A DNA stretch of 42,832 bases from a virus. The translations under genes were made by a program, and so were the position numbers. The notes beneath the pieces are model-generated. The model saw nothing but the letters and a program-made list of their open reading frames with translations. It was not told where the DNA came from and made no database searches. Each line of letters opens with the position of its first letter. The first letter of the stretch is position 1. The stretch lies in IMG/VR virus record IMGVR_UViG_3300045107_000881, positions 1 to 42,832 of that record; one strand, given 5' to 3'. This document shows positions 14,523 to 22,182 of this stretch, piece by piece.

Positions 14523-16198
14523 CAGCCAAGCCTCGGGCGCTGGAGTGAGTTGACCGTGGTTTTTTGAGCCGCGCCGATTATGACGGGGGCGGCATTCAGG
14601 ATTTCGCGGCGGATCATGCTGACCGTCTCAGCCGTCGCGCCCGGCGCATTGATCGTGACGCTGACCGGGTTGCCGCCGCCGATCTGCCCGTTCGGGATGA
14701 TCCGACCCGGCACGCTCGGCACGAACAACTCAGGCCCGCGCTCGCCGACAAGGCTGGCCTTGCCAACGGGTGGGTTTCCGCCGTTTGCGAAGCCGAGAAC
14801 CGAGGTGAACGCCGCGCTGAATGCCGAGCCAAGGTTGAAGCCGCCGCCGTTCAACTGCGACGCGGTGAAGCGGGCGAGCACCTGCGCCACAACCGCAAGG
14901 CCAAGCTGCTTGAAGTCCTGCCAGATAGCCTTCGTGCCGCCCTGAAACGCGCGCTGGTAGATGCCAGCGAGCGTCTGGATCTGGTTCGCCTCGCGGTCAT
15001 AGAGCTTGGCGAGATCGTCAGCACGCCTCTGGAATTGTTCGTCGCGAGCGGCGTCGATGCGGTCGGTGATCTTCTGGAACTCGGCAGCCGGATCGGTGCC
15101 GACGCTGCGATAGAACGCTGCCGACGCCTTCGCTGTCGCGCCGCTCGTCTCCAGCGGATTGACGCTATCGAGGAAACCGCCCGAGCCAATGCGCAGGCTT
15201 TCGAGGAAGTCGCCGAACTGGTCCGTTGCGGCTTTAGGAGTGCGAGCGCGACGGGTGCGGGTGGAGCGTGTTCCCGTGATAAGCCCAGGTGCGGCGCGCC
15301 CGTCACGCAGCGACTTGTCGATCAGACCCGCAACGCTTTCAGCTTCGCGAGCTGACGCGATGTCGACGATCGCCTGTCGCAGCCGGTTACGATCGACGCC
15401 GGCCCCGTTCAGATCGAATGTGTCGGCGAAGCGCAGCGCCTGCTCGGCATTAAGCGCGCCAGATTCGACATCGCGAATGAGTTTGCCGACGCCGCTGTCC
15501 GGGCGGAGGTTGCGGCCGGTAATCGCCTCAATACCGCGGATCGCGAGTGTGGTCGCGCCCGAGTTGCCAATCTGCCTGCGTGCGCTGTCGGCCAGGCTCA
15601 AGGCGCCCGTCCGCTTCGCCAACGCATCCGCGCGAAGGTTCGCCGCCGTCAGGCGGGCGTTCGCAAGCAGAAGCTCGTTCTGCGTCTTGATCTTGCCCGA
15701 GGTGACATCGAACACCTGGCCGAGCACACCTTGAGCGTCCGCGAGCGCGCTTGCCCCGACGGTCGCCTGCTTGGACGCCTCAGCGCCCTCGAACAGCCGC
15801 CCCGAGAACGACGCGAGCAGCGTAATGCCCGCCGTCAGCGCGATGCCCCACGGGCCGCCGATGAAGCCGATAAAGCCCTTAGTGTTGTTCGTCATCAGGC
15901 CGATGGCCTGGACGACCTGCGTGGACTGCTGCGCAAACACCTGAAGCGGACGCGCACCCGATGCCAGCGACGTGGCAACGTCGGCGATCTGGAACGAAAG
16001 CTGCTGCGCGCCGGCCCGAAGCTGGCCTGTCGAGACGACCGTCTGCTTCATGGCGCGATCAAAGCGCGCGGCCGACTGGTCGCCCTTGCGGGTGAAGCTG
16101 TCCAGCGAACGCTCGGCGTCAGTCAGGTTGCGGCGCAGCAGCTCGACCGATGCGTCGACCTGCAAGAGCAGCGACTTGACTTCTTGCCCCTGCGCCAT
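14522..16198 (-). CDS. Tape measure protein
   Basis: The 558-residue protein determines tail length. Its N-terminal part (LLLQVDASVELLRRNLTDAERSLDSFTRKGDQSAARFDRAM; LRAGAQQLSFQIADVATSLASGARPLQVFAQQ) is typical of lambda GpH-like tape measures. A hydrophobic region follows (GFIGGPWGIALTAGITLLASFSGRLF, about 110-135). The C-terminal part has AGFANGG-like glycine motifs (VLGFANGGNPPVGKASLVGERGPELFVPS), a common ending of these proteins. It is short for a siphovirus, implying a short tail. It is separated from the tail chaperones by a plus-strand gene. Confidence 0.85.
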   Translation of the reverse strand: MAQGQEVKSLLLQVDASVELLRRNLTDAERSLDSFTRKGDQSAARFDRAMKQTVVSTGQLRAGAQQLSFQIADVATSLASGARPLQVFAQQSTQVVQAIGLMTNNTKGFIGFIGGPWGIALTAGITLLASFSGRLFEGAEASKQATVGASALADAQGVLGQVFDVTSGKIKTQNELLLANARLTAANLRADALAKRTGALSLADSARRQIGNSGATTLAIRGIEAITGRNLRPDSGVGKLIRDVESGALNAEQALRFADTFDLNGAGVDRNRLRQAIVDIASAREAESVAGLIDKSLRDGRAAPGLITGTRSTRTRRARTPKAATDQFGDFLESLRIGSGGFLDSVNPLETSGATAKASAAFYRSVGTDPAAEFQKITDRIDAARDEQFQRRADDLAKLYDREANQIQTLAGIYQRAFQGGTKAIWQDFKQLGLAVVAQVLARFTASQLNGGGFNLGSAFSAAFTSVLGFANGGNPPVGKASLVGERGPELFVPSVPGRIIPNGQIGGGNPVSVTINAPGATAETVSMIRREILNAAPVIIGAAQKTTVNSLQRPRLG

Positions 16199-16208
16199 GC
16201 GGCCTCCG

Positions 16209-16237
16209 TTTTCGGATGCGCCAAAAGCTGCTAGAGT
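16209..16237 (+). promoter_or_regulatory. Weak plus-strand promoter candidate before the 16246 gene
   Basis: TTTTCG (16209-16214) and TAGAGT (16232-16237) are separated by 17 bp. Transcription would start around 16244-16246, at or next to the ATG, giving a leaderless message. No ribosome site is visible before that ATG, which agrees with a leaderless start. The -35 match is weak. Confidence 0.3.
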
Positions 16238-16245
16238 GCGCAGTT

Positions 16246-16641
16246 ATGCGCCTCTTACTGCTCGGGCTTATGCTGTTCGCTGGTTCGTCAGACGCCGAAA
16301 GGCGGCTGCAATCCCATGATCCGGTCCTGATCCCCGGCGTCGATTTGTCCGACGCCGCCATCGACAGGATTGCCGAGGCGCGGTGCGGAAAGACGCCTGA
16401 ATGCGCCGCCGCGCAACGTCGATCGGCCGACCGGGTGCAGGATGCCTATGCGGAGCGCGCTCCCATGCGGCCCATGATCCGAAAGGCGGTTGCCAAGTCG
16501 ACCTTCGACGGGCTGGTCGACTGGCGATTTGCCGAAAGCCTGATCTTCCGTGATGTGCCGCTACCGCCCCGCGTCAACACGACGATATGTCAGACGCGGC
16601 TCGGCAAGCGCAGCGCGAACACGACCTGCACGTCCTATTAG
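16246..16641 (+). CDS. Small exported protein encoded against the tail operon (candidate moron)
   Basis: The 131-residue protein has an N-terminal signal peptide (MRLLLLGLMLFAGSSDA, probable cleavage after DA). The mature part is basic-acidic and has four Cys in two separated pairs (ARCGKTPEC near 50; TICQTR and NTTC near the C-terminus), which could form periplasmic disulfides. It lies on the opposite strand between tail chaperone and tape measure, its 3' end overlaps the chaperone 3' end by 4 nt, and it has only 47 nt before it. This arrangement is typical of independently expressed cargo genes. No known family is recognised, and opposite-strand frames here look like shadows. Confidence 0.65.
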   Translation: MRLLLLGLMLFAGSSDAERRLQSHDPVLIPGVDLSDAAIDRIAEARCGKTPECAAAQRRSADRVQDAYAERAPMRPMIRKAVAKSTFDGLVDWRFAESLIFRDVPLPPRVNTTICQTRLGKRSANTTCTSY

Positions 16642-16757
16642 GACTCCAGCGCCTTCGCCTGCTCCCGCAGAACCTCAATAGCCGAGAAAAACTCGTGCGG
16701 GGTGGACTGCCAGAACTCCTGCGGCGTCCACCGGAACTTGGTAATCGCAATTCCCAT
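16638..16757 (-). CDS. Second tail assembly chaperone (TAC_6-like), short
   Basis: The 39-residue frame starts at ATG 16757 and reads TKFRWTPQEFWQSTPHEFFSAIEVLREQ, matching the WTP-EFW-TP-E pattern of small phage tail chaperones. Its reading frame is open without a stop back to 16970, inside the preceding chaperone gene, and lies at -1 relative to it. It could therefore be made as a frameshift extension (as lambda G-T) or from its own ATG. No ribosome site of good quality is evident. Confidence 0.65.
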   Translation of the reverse strand: MGIAITKFRWTPQEFWQSTPHEFFSAIEVLREQAKALES

Positions 16758-16774
16758 CAGGCGACGCCGATAGC

Positions 16775-17167
16775 TTACTTTGCTGTCGGGCTCGGCGTCG
16801 CCTTCAGTTCCCCCTCGGGAGTGAAGCCTCCCGTCGCCGCCATCGTGAGAACGGCAGCGACGATCGCGAGCGCGTTGGCCGTGCCGCCTTCCTTCATCGC
16901 GTAGAGCAGCCGTCCGATCTTGTCGGGATTGGCGTGCGCCGCCCCCGTGTTCTCGGTTTCGCGGCCCCACGCCTTGATGAACTCGGTCGCGATCACTGCG
17001 GTTTCGCGCGACGTAAGCGCGCCATCCAGCGCCTCACGGCCGAGCTTGACGATGCCTTTGCCCAGAATGTCCTCGACAGCCTGGATGGCCTCGTAAGTCG
17101 GCCGCAACACGTACTCGACGCCATCGAGTTCGATCGCGGCTTCGCCACGCTCCGGATTCGCAGCCAT
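16775..17167 (-). CDS. Tail assembly chaperone, GTA TAC-like
   Basis: The 130-residue protein begins with a segment seen in gene-transfer-agent family tail chaperones (GEAAIELDGVEYVLRPTYEAIQAVEDILGKGIVKL). An Ala-rich helical part ends it. It should hold the tape measure during tail tube polymerisation. It is located just after the major tail protein, sharing 1 nt. A G5 run on the coding strand (16810-16814) near its 3' end is the best candidate slip site into the following chaperone frame, though it is not a canonical heptamer. Confidence 0.75.
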   Translation of the reverse strand: MAANPERGEAAIELDGVEYVLRPTYEAIQAVEDILGKGIVKLGREALDGALTSRETAVIATEFIKAWGRETENTGAAHANPDKIGRLLYAMKEGGTANALAIVAAVLTMAATGGFTPEGELKATPSPTAK

Positions 17168-17598
17168 TAGGCCAGCGTGTCCGTCGTCGGCGCCAGCGCG
17201 AGGCCGAGCCGGCAGGTATAGCTGACGGCGCCGTTTTGCGCGTAGCTGATCGACAGCTCAAGGATGTTGCACGACGCCTCGAACACCTTGTCGGCATCGA
17301 CGCCAGAGCTGCCGCCCTTGCGGATCTGGAACTTGGTCGTCGCCTGCGCCTTGAACTGCGTCTCCAGTCGCGTGAAGCCGGTCGCGTCGGGCAGGTCGGC
17401 CAGGCCCTCAAGCTGGATCGTCACGTCGAACAGGCCCGCCGCAGAGAGCGCGTAGGGCGAGTTGTTCTTGTCGCTGATGTCGATCGTGTTCGACGAGCGC
17501 GAGATGGACAGCGACTGCTGCCCGGCGATCTGTGAGTAGGTGCCCGGCGTGGCGCTCTCGATCCACAGCCGGTAATTGTTGCCCAGCAACTTCGCCAT
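17167..17598 (-). CDS. Major tail tube protein
   Basis: The 143-residue protein follows the TP901-1-type tail tube pattern: NYRLWIESATPGTYSQIAGQQSLSISRSSNTIDISDK, then FDVTIQLEGLADLPD, and FQIRKGGSSGVDADKVFEASCNILELSISY. It assembles as stacked rings around the tape measure. A GGAGAA ribosome site lies before its ATG, directly behind a hairpin and U-tract (17614-17637), which suggests its expression is set separately from the connector genes upstream. Confidence 0.85.
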   Translation of the reverse strand: MAKLLGNNYRLWIESATPGTYSQIAGQQSLSISRSSNTIDISDKNNSPYALSAAGLFDVTIQLEGLADLPDATGFTRLETQFKAQATTKFQIRKGGSSGVDADKVFEASCNILELSISYAQNGAVSYTCRLGLALAPTTDTLA

Positions 17599-17613
17599 TT
17601 AGCTTCTCCAAAG

Positions 17614-17637
17614 AAAAACCCCGCTGGCGAAGCGGGG
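17614..17637 (-). terminator. Hairpin plus U-tract just upstream of the major tail protein gene
   Basis: On the minus strand a 7-bp stem (CCCCGCT paired with AGCGGGG, loop of 5 nt) is followed by five T residues. This is a standard intrinsic terminator shape located between the tail terminator gene and the major tail protein, with the ATG only 15 nt beyond the U-tract. It may be a partial terminator or a 5' stabilising hairpin for the tail-protein message. Confidence 0.75.
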
Positions 17638-17648
17638 CCGTGTGAAAA

Positions 17649-18032
17649 TCAAGCGAACGCCATCACTTTGACGCGGGTCGTGCCCAGATACGTGATCGCA
17701 TCGGGCAGCAGGATCGCGCTTTCGTCCTCGATCCAGGTGTGCAGCGTCCAGCCGCTCTCGCTGAACGTCTTGTGGTTGAGCGCCGCCGCGATCTGTTCCT
17801 GTATGTCCATGACCGGCTTGCGTGCCTCGCCCTGGACAACGGAGGTGATCGCAACGCTGATCTCGCGGTCGCGGTCGTCCTTCGTGTCGAACTGTGAGGC
17901 TTCCAGGTCGCCGATGATGACCACTGGCGGCGGTGTGTCCTCGGGGACGTGCTGATACGTGGTCGCGAGCGTCACGCCCGCAGTCAGCGCGCCGTAAATC
18001 GCCGCTTCCGCCGCCGAGGTTGCGCTAGTCAT
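17649..18032 (-). CDS. Tail terminator/completion protein (DUF3168)
   Basis: The 127-residue protein matches DUF3168 tail completion proteins: AAEAAIYGALTAG at the start, then VPEDTPPPVVIIGDLEASQFDTK with the invariant P-P-Y/V-V pattern. Strands such as REISVAITSVVQGEARKPVMDIQEQIAAAL follow. It caps the tail tube at the head-proximal end. It overlaps the upstream HK97 gp10-like gene by 8 nt. Confidence 0.8.
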   Translation of the reverse strand: MTSATSAAEAAIYGALTAGVTLATTYQHVPEDTPPPVVIIGDLEASQFDTKDDRDREISVAITSVVQGEARKPVMDIQEQIAAALNHKTFSESGWTLHTWIEDESAILLPDAITYLGTTRVKVMAFA

Positions 18033-18489
18033 TGCCCGCCCCCGCAGCCGCCTTCTTAAGCACCTTCGTCCACACGTCGCGCAGCCGGTTGCCCATCACG
18101 CGGCGAATGTCCGTCAGCGGCCCGTAAACGAACCGCCGCGGCGCAATCGCGCCCACGTTCATCGTAGCGCCCGCGCGCGGTCCGCGACGGATCGGCACGC
18201 TTTGCGCTTTCCGTCCGAACTCCAGGATGCGGGCGTAAACCACCGTCGTGCGGCTGCCCTTGCCGACGCCCAGAAAGCCGACCCGAAGGCGCAGCGTCTT
18301 GGGGTAGACCTTCTTGTTGATCGCGGCTCTGAGCTTGCCAGTCTTGCCCTGTGGCGCGCGGGCGTAGATCGCGCGGTAAAGCTCGTTTCCGCCGACCTCC
18401 AGCGCGTCAACAAGCTCTTGCCGCATGGCAGGCTCGATGTTGCGCACCAGCCGCCGAGCGGACTTGGCGCCGCGCAGCTTAGTCGCCAC
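18025..18489 (-). CDS. HK97 gp10-like head-tail joining protein
   Basis: From GTG 18489 the protein has 154 residues. It carries the gp10 pattern LVDALEVGGNELYRAIYARAPQGKTGKLRAAI near residues 27-58, then RVGFLGVGKGSRTTVVYARILEFGRKAQSVPIRRGPRAG, where the FG motif follows the strand pair. It joins connector to tail. The start is uncertain: an upstream ATG (18579) would extend it with Arg/Ser-rich shadow sequence, so GTG 18489, overlapping the previous stop by 11 nt, is preferred. Confidence 0.75.
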   Translation of the reverse strand: MATKLRGAKSARRLVRNIEPAMRQELVDALEVGGNELYRAIYARAPQGKTGKLRAAINKKVYPKTLRLRVGFLGVGKGSRTTVVYARILEFGRKAQSVPIRRGPRAGATMNVGAIAPRRFVYGPLTDIRRVMGNRLRDVWTKVLKKAAAGAGND

Positions 18490-18916
18490 GCAGGATGACG
18501 AGACGCTTGCCCGAACCCGACGCCGCCTTGTGGTAGAGCGTGCCGAACATGCCGGGCGGGAAGCTGTAATATCCGGCAACGCCGTTCGAGTAGGCCGGGA
18601 GCGGGATCACGCCAGCCTCGCCCAGATCGGGATCGCTGTTCGTGAATGAGACGAAGATGACCACATCGCTGTGGTTGAACACTTCGACCGACTGAGTGCC
18701 GGTCGGGATTGTCACGTTGCCCGCCGTTGTGCTGGCAGTGACGGACAGATCGGCTGGGGTGCTGGGTGCCACGTCGACAACGGCCGGAGCCGTGCTTTCC
18801 GCCGCCGCCTTGAGCGAGGCCAGCGCTGCGCTGTCAGCCTCCAGCTCCGCCTTCGTCTTGAATGACGCCGTGAATCCTAAGCCAGTCCCGTCGAGAACCG
18901 TCCGATCAATCGCCAT
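18479..18916 (-). CDS. Virion structural protein of unknown role, connector region
   Basis: The 145-residue protein is beta-rich. Its N-terminus (MAIDRTVLDGTGLGFTASFKTKAELEADSAALASLKAAAES) is helical; strands then follow (GNVTIPTGTQSVEVFNHSDVVIFVSFTNSDPD; GVAGYYSFPPGMFGTLYHKAASGSGKRLVILRGD). The second half looks like a jelly-roll or decoration fold and resembles the neighbouring 21280-21741 protein in style. It sits among connector genes; a head-tail or decoration function is inferred only. Confidence 0.6.
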   Translation of the reverse strand: MAIDRTVLDGTGLGFTASFKTKAELEADSAALASLKAAAESTAPAVVDVAPSTPADLSVTASTTAGNVTIPTGTQSVEVFNHSDVVIFVSFTNSDPDLGEAGVIPLPAYSNGVAGYYSFPPGMFGTLYHKAASGSGKRLVILRGD

Positions 18917-18927
18917 TGCCTAGCCTC

Positions 18928-19263
18928 TCAATTCTCGCGGTTAAGCCCGGCTTCGCAGATCAGGACCAGTGCAGCCTTGTCGTTGCGCGGGTCGGCGATG
19001 ACCGACCGCACGTCCAGCTTGGTCGAACCCCACACAAGCCGGTTGCGCGGCGACACGTCGCTGCGCTTGCGGATCGTCACCCGGTACCGGATCGAACTGC
19101 GCTCGATGGCCGCCTGAATGCTTTCATCACCCGAAAGCCCGATTACCTCGGCCCAGATCGTCGCGACATCGCTCCACGCGGTCGTGAAGCCGCCCTGCCC
19201 GTTCGACGTGCGCGCCTCGGCCTGAAGCGTCACCCGCTCCCGAAGCCGCGACGCGAGGTTCAC
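18928..19263 (-). CDS. Head closure / head-tail adaptor protein (SPP1 gp16/HK97 gp7-like)
   Basis: The 111-residue protein shows the family start LASRLRERVTLQAEARTSNGQGGFTTAWSDVATIWAEV and the middle RYRVTIRKRSDVSPRNRLVWGSTKLDVRSV. Such proteins plug the connector after packaging. It overlaps the upstream connector gene by 4 nt. Confidence 0.85.
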   Translation of the reverse strand: MNLASRLRERVTLQAEARTSNGQGGFTTAWSDVATIWAEVIGLSGDESIQAAIERSSIRYRVTIRKRSDVSPRNRLVWGSTKLDVRSVIADPRNDKAALVLICEAGLNREN

Positions 19264-20030
19264 AGCCAGCTCCGATCGTTCGCCAGAAGCGCATTGACCG
19301 CCGTCAGCGTGGACGCCGGCACTTCGCCGCGGTTGTCATACATCGCCGAGACGAGCAGCAGGATCGCCTGAATATGCGTGTCGGGCGCTTGCCCCTCGCC
19401 ATATCCGGCCGTCGCCGTGACCGTCACCGCCTGCGGCACTGTGTCCGTCGTCGGCCATACCGCGCCGTAAGCCGGGCGGATTTTCACCGGATATTCGTTC
19501 GCGAACACACGGATCGAAGGCACGGTCTGCGTCGCGCCGGTCGTGTCGACATAGCTGACGGTCGGCGTGCCTGTGATCGGCCAAGCCTTCAGCGTCAGCG
19601 GGTCGCAGAAGCGGTCGAACGCCTCGACCTTGATCCGCTGGGCGAGCAGCCGCCCCGTCATGCCCTCAACCATCGCCCGCGCCGACGAGATGTAGCGCGC
19701 AACCGCCAGATCCTCGTCATCGGCATCAATGCGGCAATGGAGCTTCGCTTCCTCCAGCGTGACCGGCTCGCCGAATGGGATGACCGCAAACCGCCGAAGC
19801 GTCAGGCCCGTAGAAGTCGTGATCGTGCAGGTGGCGGTGATCGGAATCCCGCTTGTGCCGCCCGAAATATACGCAATAACGCTGTTCAGAACGACGCTGG
19901 ACGAGTTCAGCGTGCCGCCCGTGACGTTGACCGTGTGTGAAGCAATCGTCGCCTCGCCGATCGCGTCCGACCAGTCGAACTTGTAATCCAGAACCTCGGT
20001 CGGGTGCTTGGACGGGAACCGTGTCGTCAT
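19260..20030 (-). CDS. Head-tail connector (gp6-like) fused to an N-terminal fibre-adaptor domain
   Basis: The 256-residue protein has two parts. Residues 1-85 (FPSKHPTEVLDYKFDWSDAIGEATIASHTVNVTGGT...ITTSTGLTLRRFAVI) match the beta-sandwich found as stand-alone phage fibre-tail adaptor proteins, in which the K-P-x-E-x-L-D-Y-x-x-D-W opening is typical. Residues 86-256 are a gp6/phiE125 gp8-like connector (EPVTLEEAKLHCRIDADDEDLAVARYISSARAMVEGMTGRLLAQRI; IQAILLLVSAMYDNRG). Fusion of the two in one chain is unusual. Confidence 0.75.
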   Translation of the reverse strand: MTTRFPSKHPTEVLDYKFDWSDAIGEATIASHTVNVTGGTLNSSSVVLNSVIAYISGGTSGIPITATCTITTSTGLTLRRFAVIPFGEPVTLEEAKLHCRIDADDEDLAVARYISSARAMVEGMTGRLLAQRIKVEAFDRFCDPLTLKAWPITGTPTVSYVDTTGATQTVPSIRVFANEYPVKIRPAYGAVWPTTDTVPQAVTVTATAGYGEGQAPDTHIQAILLLVSAMYDNRGEVPASTLTAVNALLANDRSWL

Positions 20031-20038
20031 CTCGCCCC

Positions 20039-21280
20039 CTATCCCGAAATGTAGTCGACGCGGGCAGCGCCGCCGCTAACAGAGCGCGCGCCCGTCCGAA
20101 CCCTTGTCGTGCGCCGCGCGGTTGGCTCGGGCGGAACAAACTCAACACCGACGCCAAGGGCGAGGCCGGTCGCCAGCGCGAAGCCGAACGCCGTCGATGC
20201 CGCTCGGCCATCCGTAGCCGCCTGAGCATTTGCCACGCCGAAGCCGGCCGCGAACAGCGCGCCGATGGCGTTCGTGCTTGCAGCCGCCGACGCAGCGCCG
20301 ACCGCCAGAACGATTGCCGCGCCCGCTCCCTGAGCCGTCGCAATCGCCGAAGCAGTGCCGACCGCCTGGTCGCCAGTCGTTTGAGCGCCAGTCGCCGCAG
20401 CAGTTCCCACCGCTGTGGCAGCGCCCGTAGCGCGAGCATCCGAGCGGATCGCGCCCGAAGTCGTGGCGACCGCAGTCGCCGAGCCCACAGCGACGAAGTT
20501 GATCCGGCTCGTCGCCGATGCGGAGCCCGTCGCTGCGGCCGCGCCCGCTGCCCGGAAGTCTGCCCGGCCCGTTGCCAGATCGGTCGCCAGCGCATTAGCT
20601 GCGCCCGCCGCCCGAACATCCGCGCGCCCGACGGCGGCAGCCGTGCCAGTCGCCGCAGCCTCACCGATCGAGACGCCGACCGCCTCGGCCAGCCCGTCGC
20701 CGAACATGGCGAGGTAGAACGAGTTGCGCTGGCTGTTGAACTGGTAAGCGTGAACGAACGTGTCGCTGCGGCCGATGGTGTAAGCTGTAGCAGCAGCCGA
20801 ACCGACCGCGTTGACCGTGACGCCGCCAGATGACACGGCGGCGGTCGTCGCAGTCGCCGCCGCCGTGCCAATCGAACCAATACGCGCGATCGAAGTGGCG
20901 GCAGCAGACGCGGTGCCCGTCGAGCCGGCACGGGCGATCGAGGTGGCGACCGCCGAAGCCGCGCCTGAAGAACCCGAAAGCGCAATGCTCGTCGTAGTAG
21001 CGCTGGCTGCGCCAACGGAACCAGCCGTCGTGCTGACGCCCGTCGTGGTCGCCGTCGCGGTTGCCGCGCCGATTGCGTTGATGCCCGCCGTGCCGACAGC
21101 ACTGGCAGTTCCGGTCGCTAGGGCCAGACCAGCAGGCGGGTCGTTCTCGAACACAGCCGAGAACTGCGTCCCGCCATAGTCGAACGGAAAGTCGTTCCAC
21201 AGGGTCGCCGCCTCGCGCGGCCGAAAGCCGAAGCCGAGCCAGCTAGCCTGCGTTGGCGCGCGCCAGCTCCGGCTGGGCAT
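20039..21280 (-). CDS. Ala/Gly/Thr-rich tandem-repeat virion protein
   Basis: The 413-residue protein has a unique N-terminus (1-50, WRAPTQASWLGFGFRPREAATLWNDFPFDYGG). At least twelve degenerate repeats of about 16 residues follow, on the pattern I-A-R-x-G-S-x-G-x-A-S-A-x-A-T-S. A non-repetitive insert interrupts them near 168-205 (SDTFVHAYQFNSQRNSFYLAMFGDG), and a basic C-terminus (ARRTTRVRTGARSVSGGAARVDY) ends the chain. Alternating small residues suggest a thin beta-solenoid. Its place between capsid and connector genes suggests a head fibre or decoration. The unusual composition also opens long frames on the other strand, which I treat as shadows. Confidence 0.65.
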   Translation of the reverse strand: MPSRSWRAPTQASWLGFGFRPREAATLWNDFPFDYGGTQFSAVFENDPPAGLALATGTASAVGTAGINAIGAATATATTTGVSTTAGSVGAASATTTSIALSGSSGAASAVATSIARAGSTGTASAAATSIARIGSIGTAAATATTAAVSSGGVTVNAVGSAAATAYTIGRSDTFVHAYQFNSQRNSFYLAMFGDGLAEAVGVSIGEAAATGTAAAVGRADVRAAGAANALATDLATGRADFRAAGAAAATGSASATSRINFVAVGSATAVATTSGAIRSDARATGAATAVGTAAATGAQTTGDQAVGTASAIATAQGAGAAIVLAVGAASAAASTNAIGALFAAGFGVANAQAATDGRAASTAFGFALATGLALGVGVEFVPPEPTARRTTRVRTGARSVSGGAARVDYISG

Positions 21281-21741
21281 TACTCAGACCATGTAGCGTA
21301 GAAGTCGAACGAACCCGTGGTCGTGCCCGAAGCGTTCAGGTTGGCGAACAGAAGCGACCCGCCAGTCGGAATGACCAGCCCCTGATCCGGGAACGTCCAG
21401 ATGACGCCAGCGCCGACCGTCAGCGGAAGCCCGGCAATGCGATACCAGTCGCCTGTCGTGGTGAAGGTCGGCGTCGTCGTCCACCCGGCCGTATAGAACA
21501 CCGCGCCCGACGCGCCGTCTGCGTTGTCGTGCTTCTGCGGAGTGATCGCAGTGCCGCCAGCGGGCGAGTTAGTCGGACGGGCCAGGACGAGAGCCGCCGC
21601 CGTGGTCGATGCCACGCGGATCGAGATCCCGATCTCACGGATGACAAGGCGAGCGCCCGCGCCCGCGCGCAGTTCCGCGAGCACCGTGCCCGCAGTGTTC
21701 ACGCCCGCGATGTTGCGGGACACGGAATACATGCCGCTCAT
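21280..21741 (-). CDS. Beta-sandwich virion protein, probable head decoration or fibre knob
   Basis: The 153-residue protein is a run of strands (GTVLAELRAGAGARLVIREIGISIRVASTTAAALVLARPTNSPAGG; LTVGAGVIWTFPDQGLVIPTGGSLLFANLNASGTTTGSFDFYATW), the pattern of a jelly roll. It ends with the FxxYATWSE motif frequent in small phage decoration proteins. It shares 1 nt with the repeat protein gene; the two may form one appendage. Confidence 0.6.
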   Translation of the reverse strand: MSGMYSVSRNIAGVNTAGTVLAELRAGAGARLVIREIGISIRVASTTAAALVLARPTNSPAGGTAITPQKHDNADGASGAVFYTAGWTTTPTFTTTGDWYRIAGLPLTVGAGVIWTFPDQGLVIPTGGSLLFANLNASGTTTGSFDFYATWSE

Positions 21742-21744
21742 GGA

Positions 21745-22182
21745 TTACCCCAGCAGTTGCTTGATGGTGCGCTCTCGCGCCTCGGCCATTCTGGCCTTGA
21801 CCAGCGCGCCATCGAGCAGGCGCCCGTCCGCATGGACCTCGGCAACCGCGTCAGACATGGCTCGCTCAACCTTTGCGGCGATCGGCCTGAGCAGAGGCGA
21901 CGCCGCGTTGACGCTTACGCCGACAGCGTGAACCGCCACCGGATACAGGCGCTCGGCGCTGGGCTTCAGCATGTCGGGCAGACCCGAAGGCAAGCCCCGC
22001 TCCGTCAGCCAGCGATGGGAATATGCTCGCGCCCGAAGCGAGACAGACTCGGCCTCAGTTCGGGCGCGGTGCATGGTGATCTCAGCCTCGGCATCCGTCC
22101 GTGGCTGGGGAAGGTGAGGCGCAGACAGTGCCCACACCTTCCGGCAGGCAGATACGTCGCCCGCCTCTAGTTCACGCCGCAT
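21745..22182 (-). CDS. Phage protein of unknown function, head region
   Basis: The 145-residue helical protein is rich in Ala and Arg (AEAEITMHRARTEAESVSLRARAYSHRWLTERGLP; KVERAMSDAVAEVHADGRLLDGALVKARMAEARERTI). I do not recognise it. ATG 22182 overlaps the upstream stop (TGATG) and is preferred over TTG 22185. A minor head or assembly role is suggested only by location. Confidence 0.6.
   Translation of the reverse strand: MRRELEAGDVSACRKVWALSAPHLPQPRTDAEAEITMHRARTEAESVSLRARAYSHRWLTERGLPSGLPDMLKPSAERLYPVAVHAVGVSVNAASPLLRPIAAKVERAMSDAVAEVHADGRLLDGALVKARMAEARERTIKQLLG

Noticed and set aside
16119-16361. Minus-strand frame of 80 codons between chaperone and tape measure
   Set aside because: It overlaps the tape measure start and opposes a plus-strand gene with a clear signal peptide. 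Its Ser/Arg-rich sequence fits a shadow.
19726-20833. Frames on both strands overlapping the repeat protein and connector (19726-21102 minus, 19937-20833 plus)
   Set aside because: They are Arg/Ser/Ala-rich and arise from repetitive, stop-poor DNA. The 20039-21280 frame has coupled neighbours and a unique N-terminus, so it is preferred.
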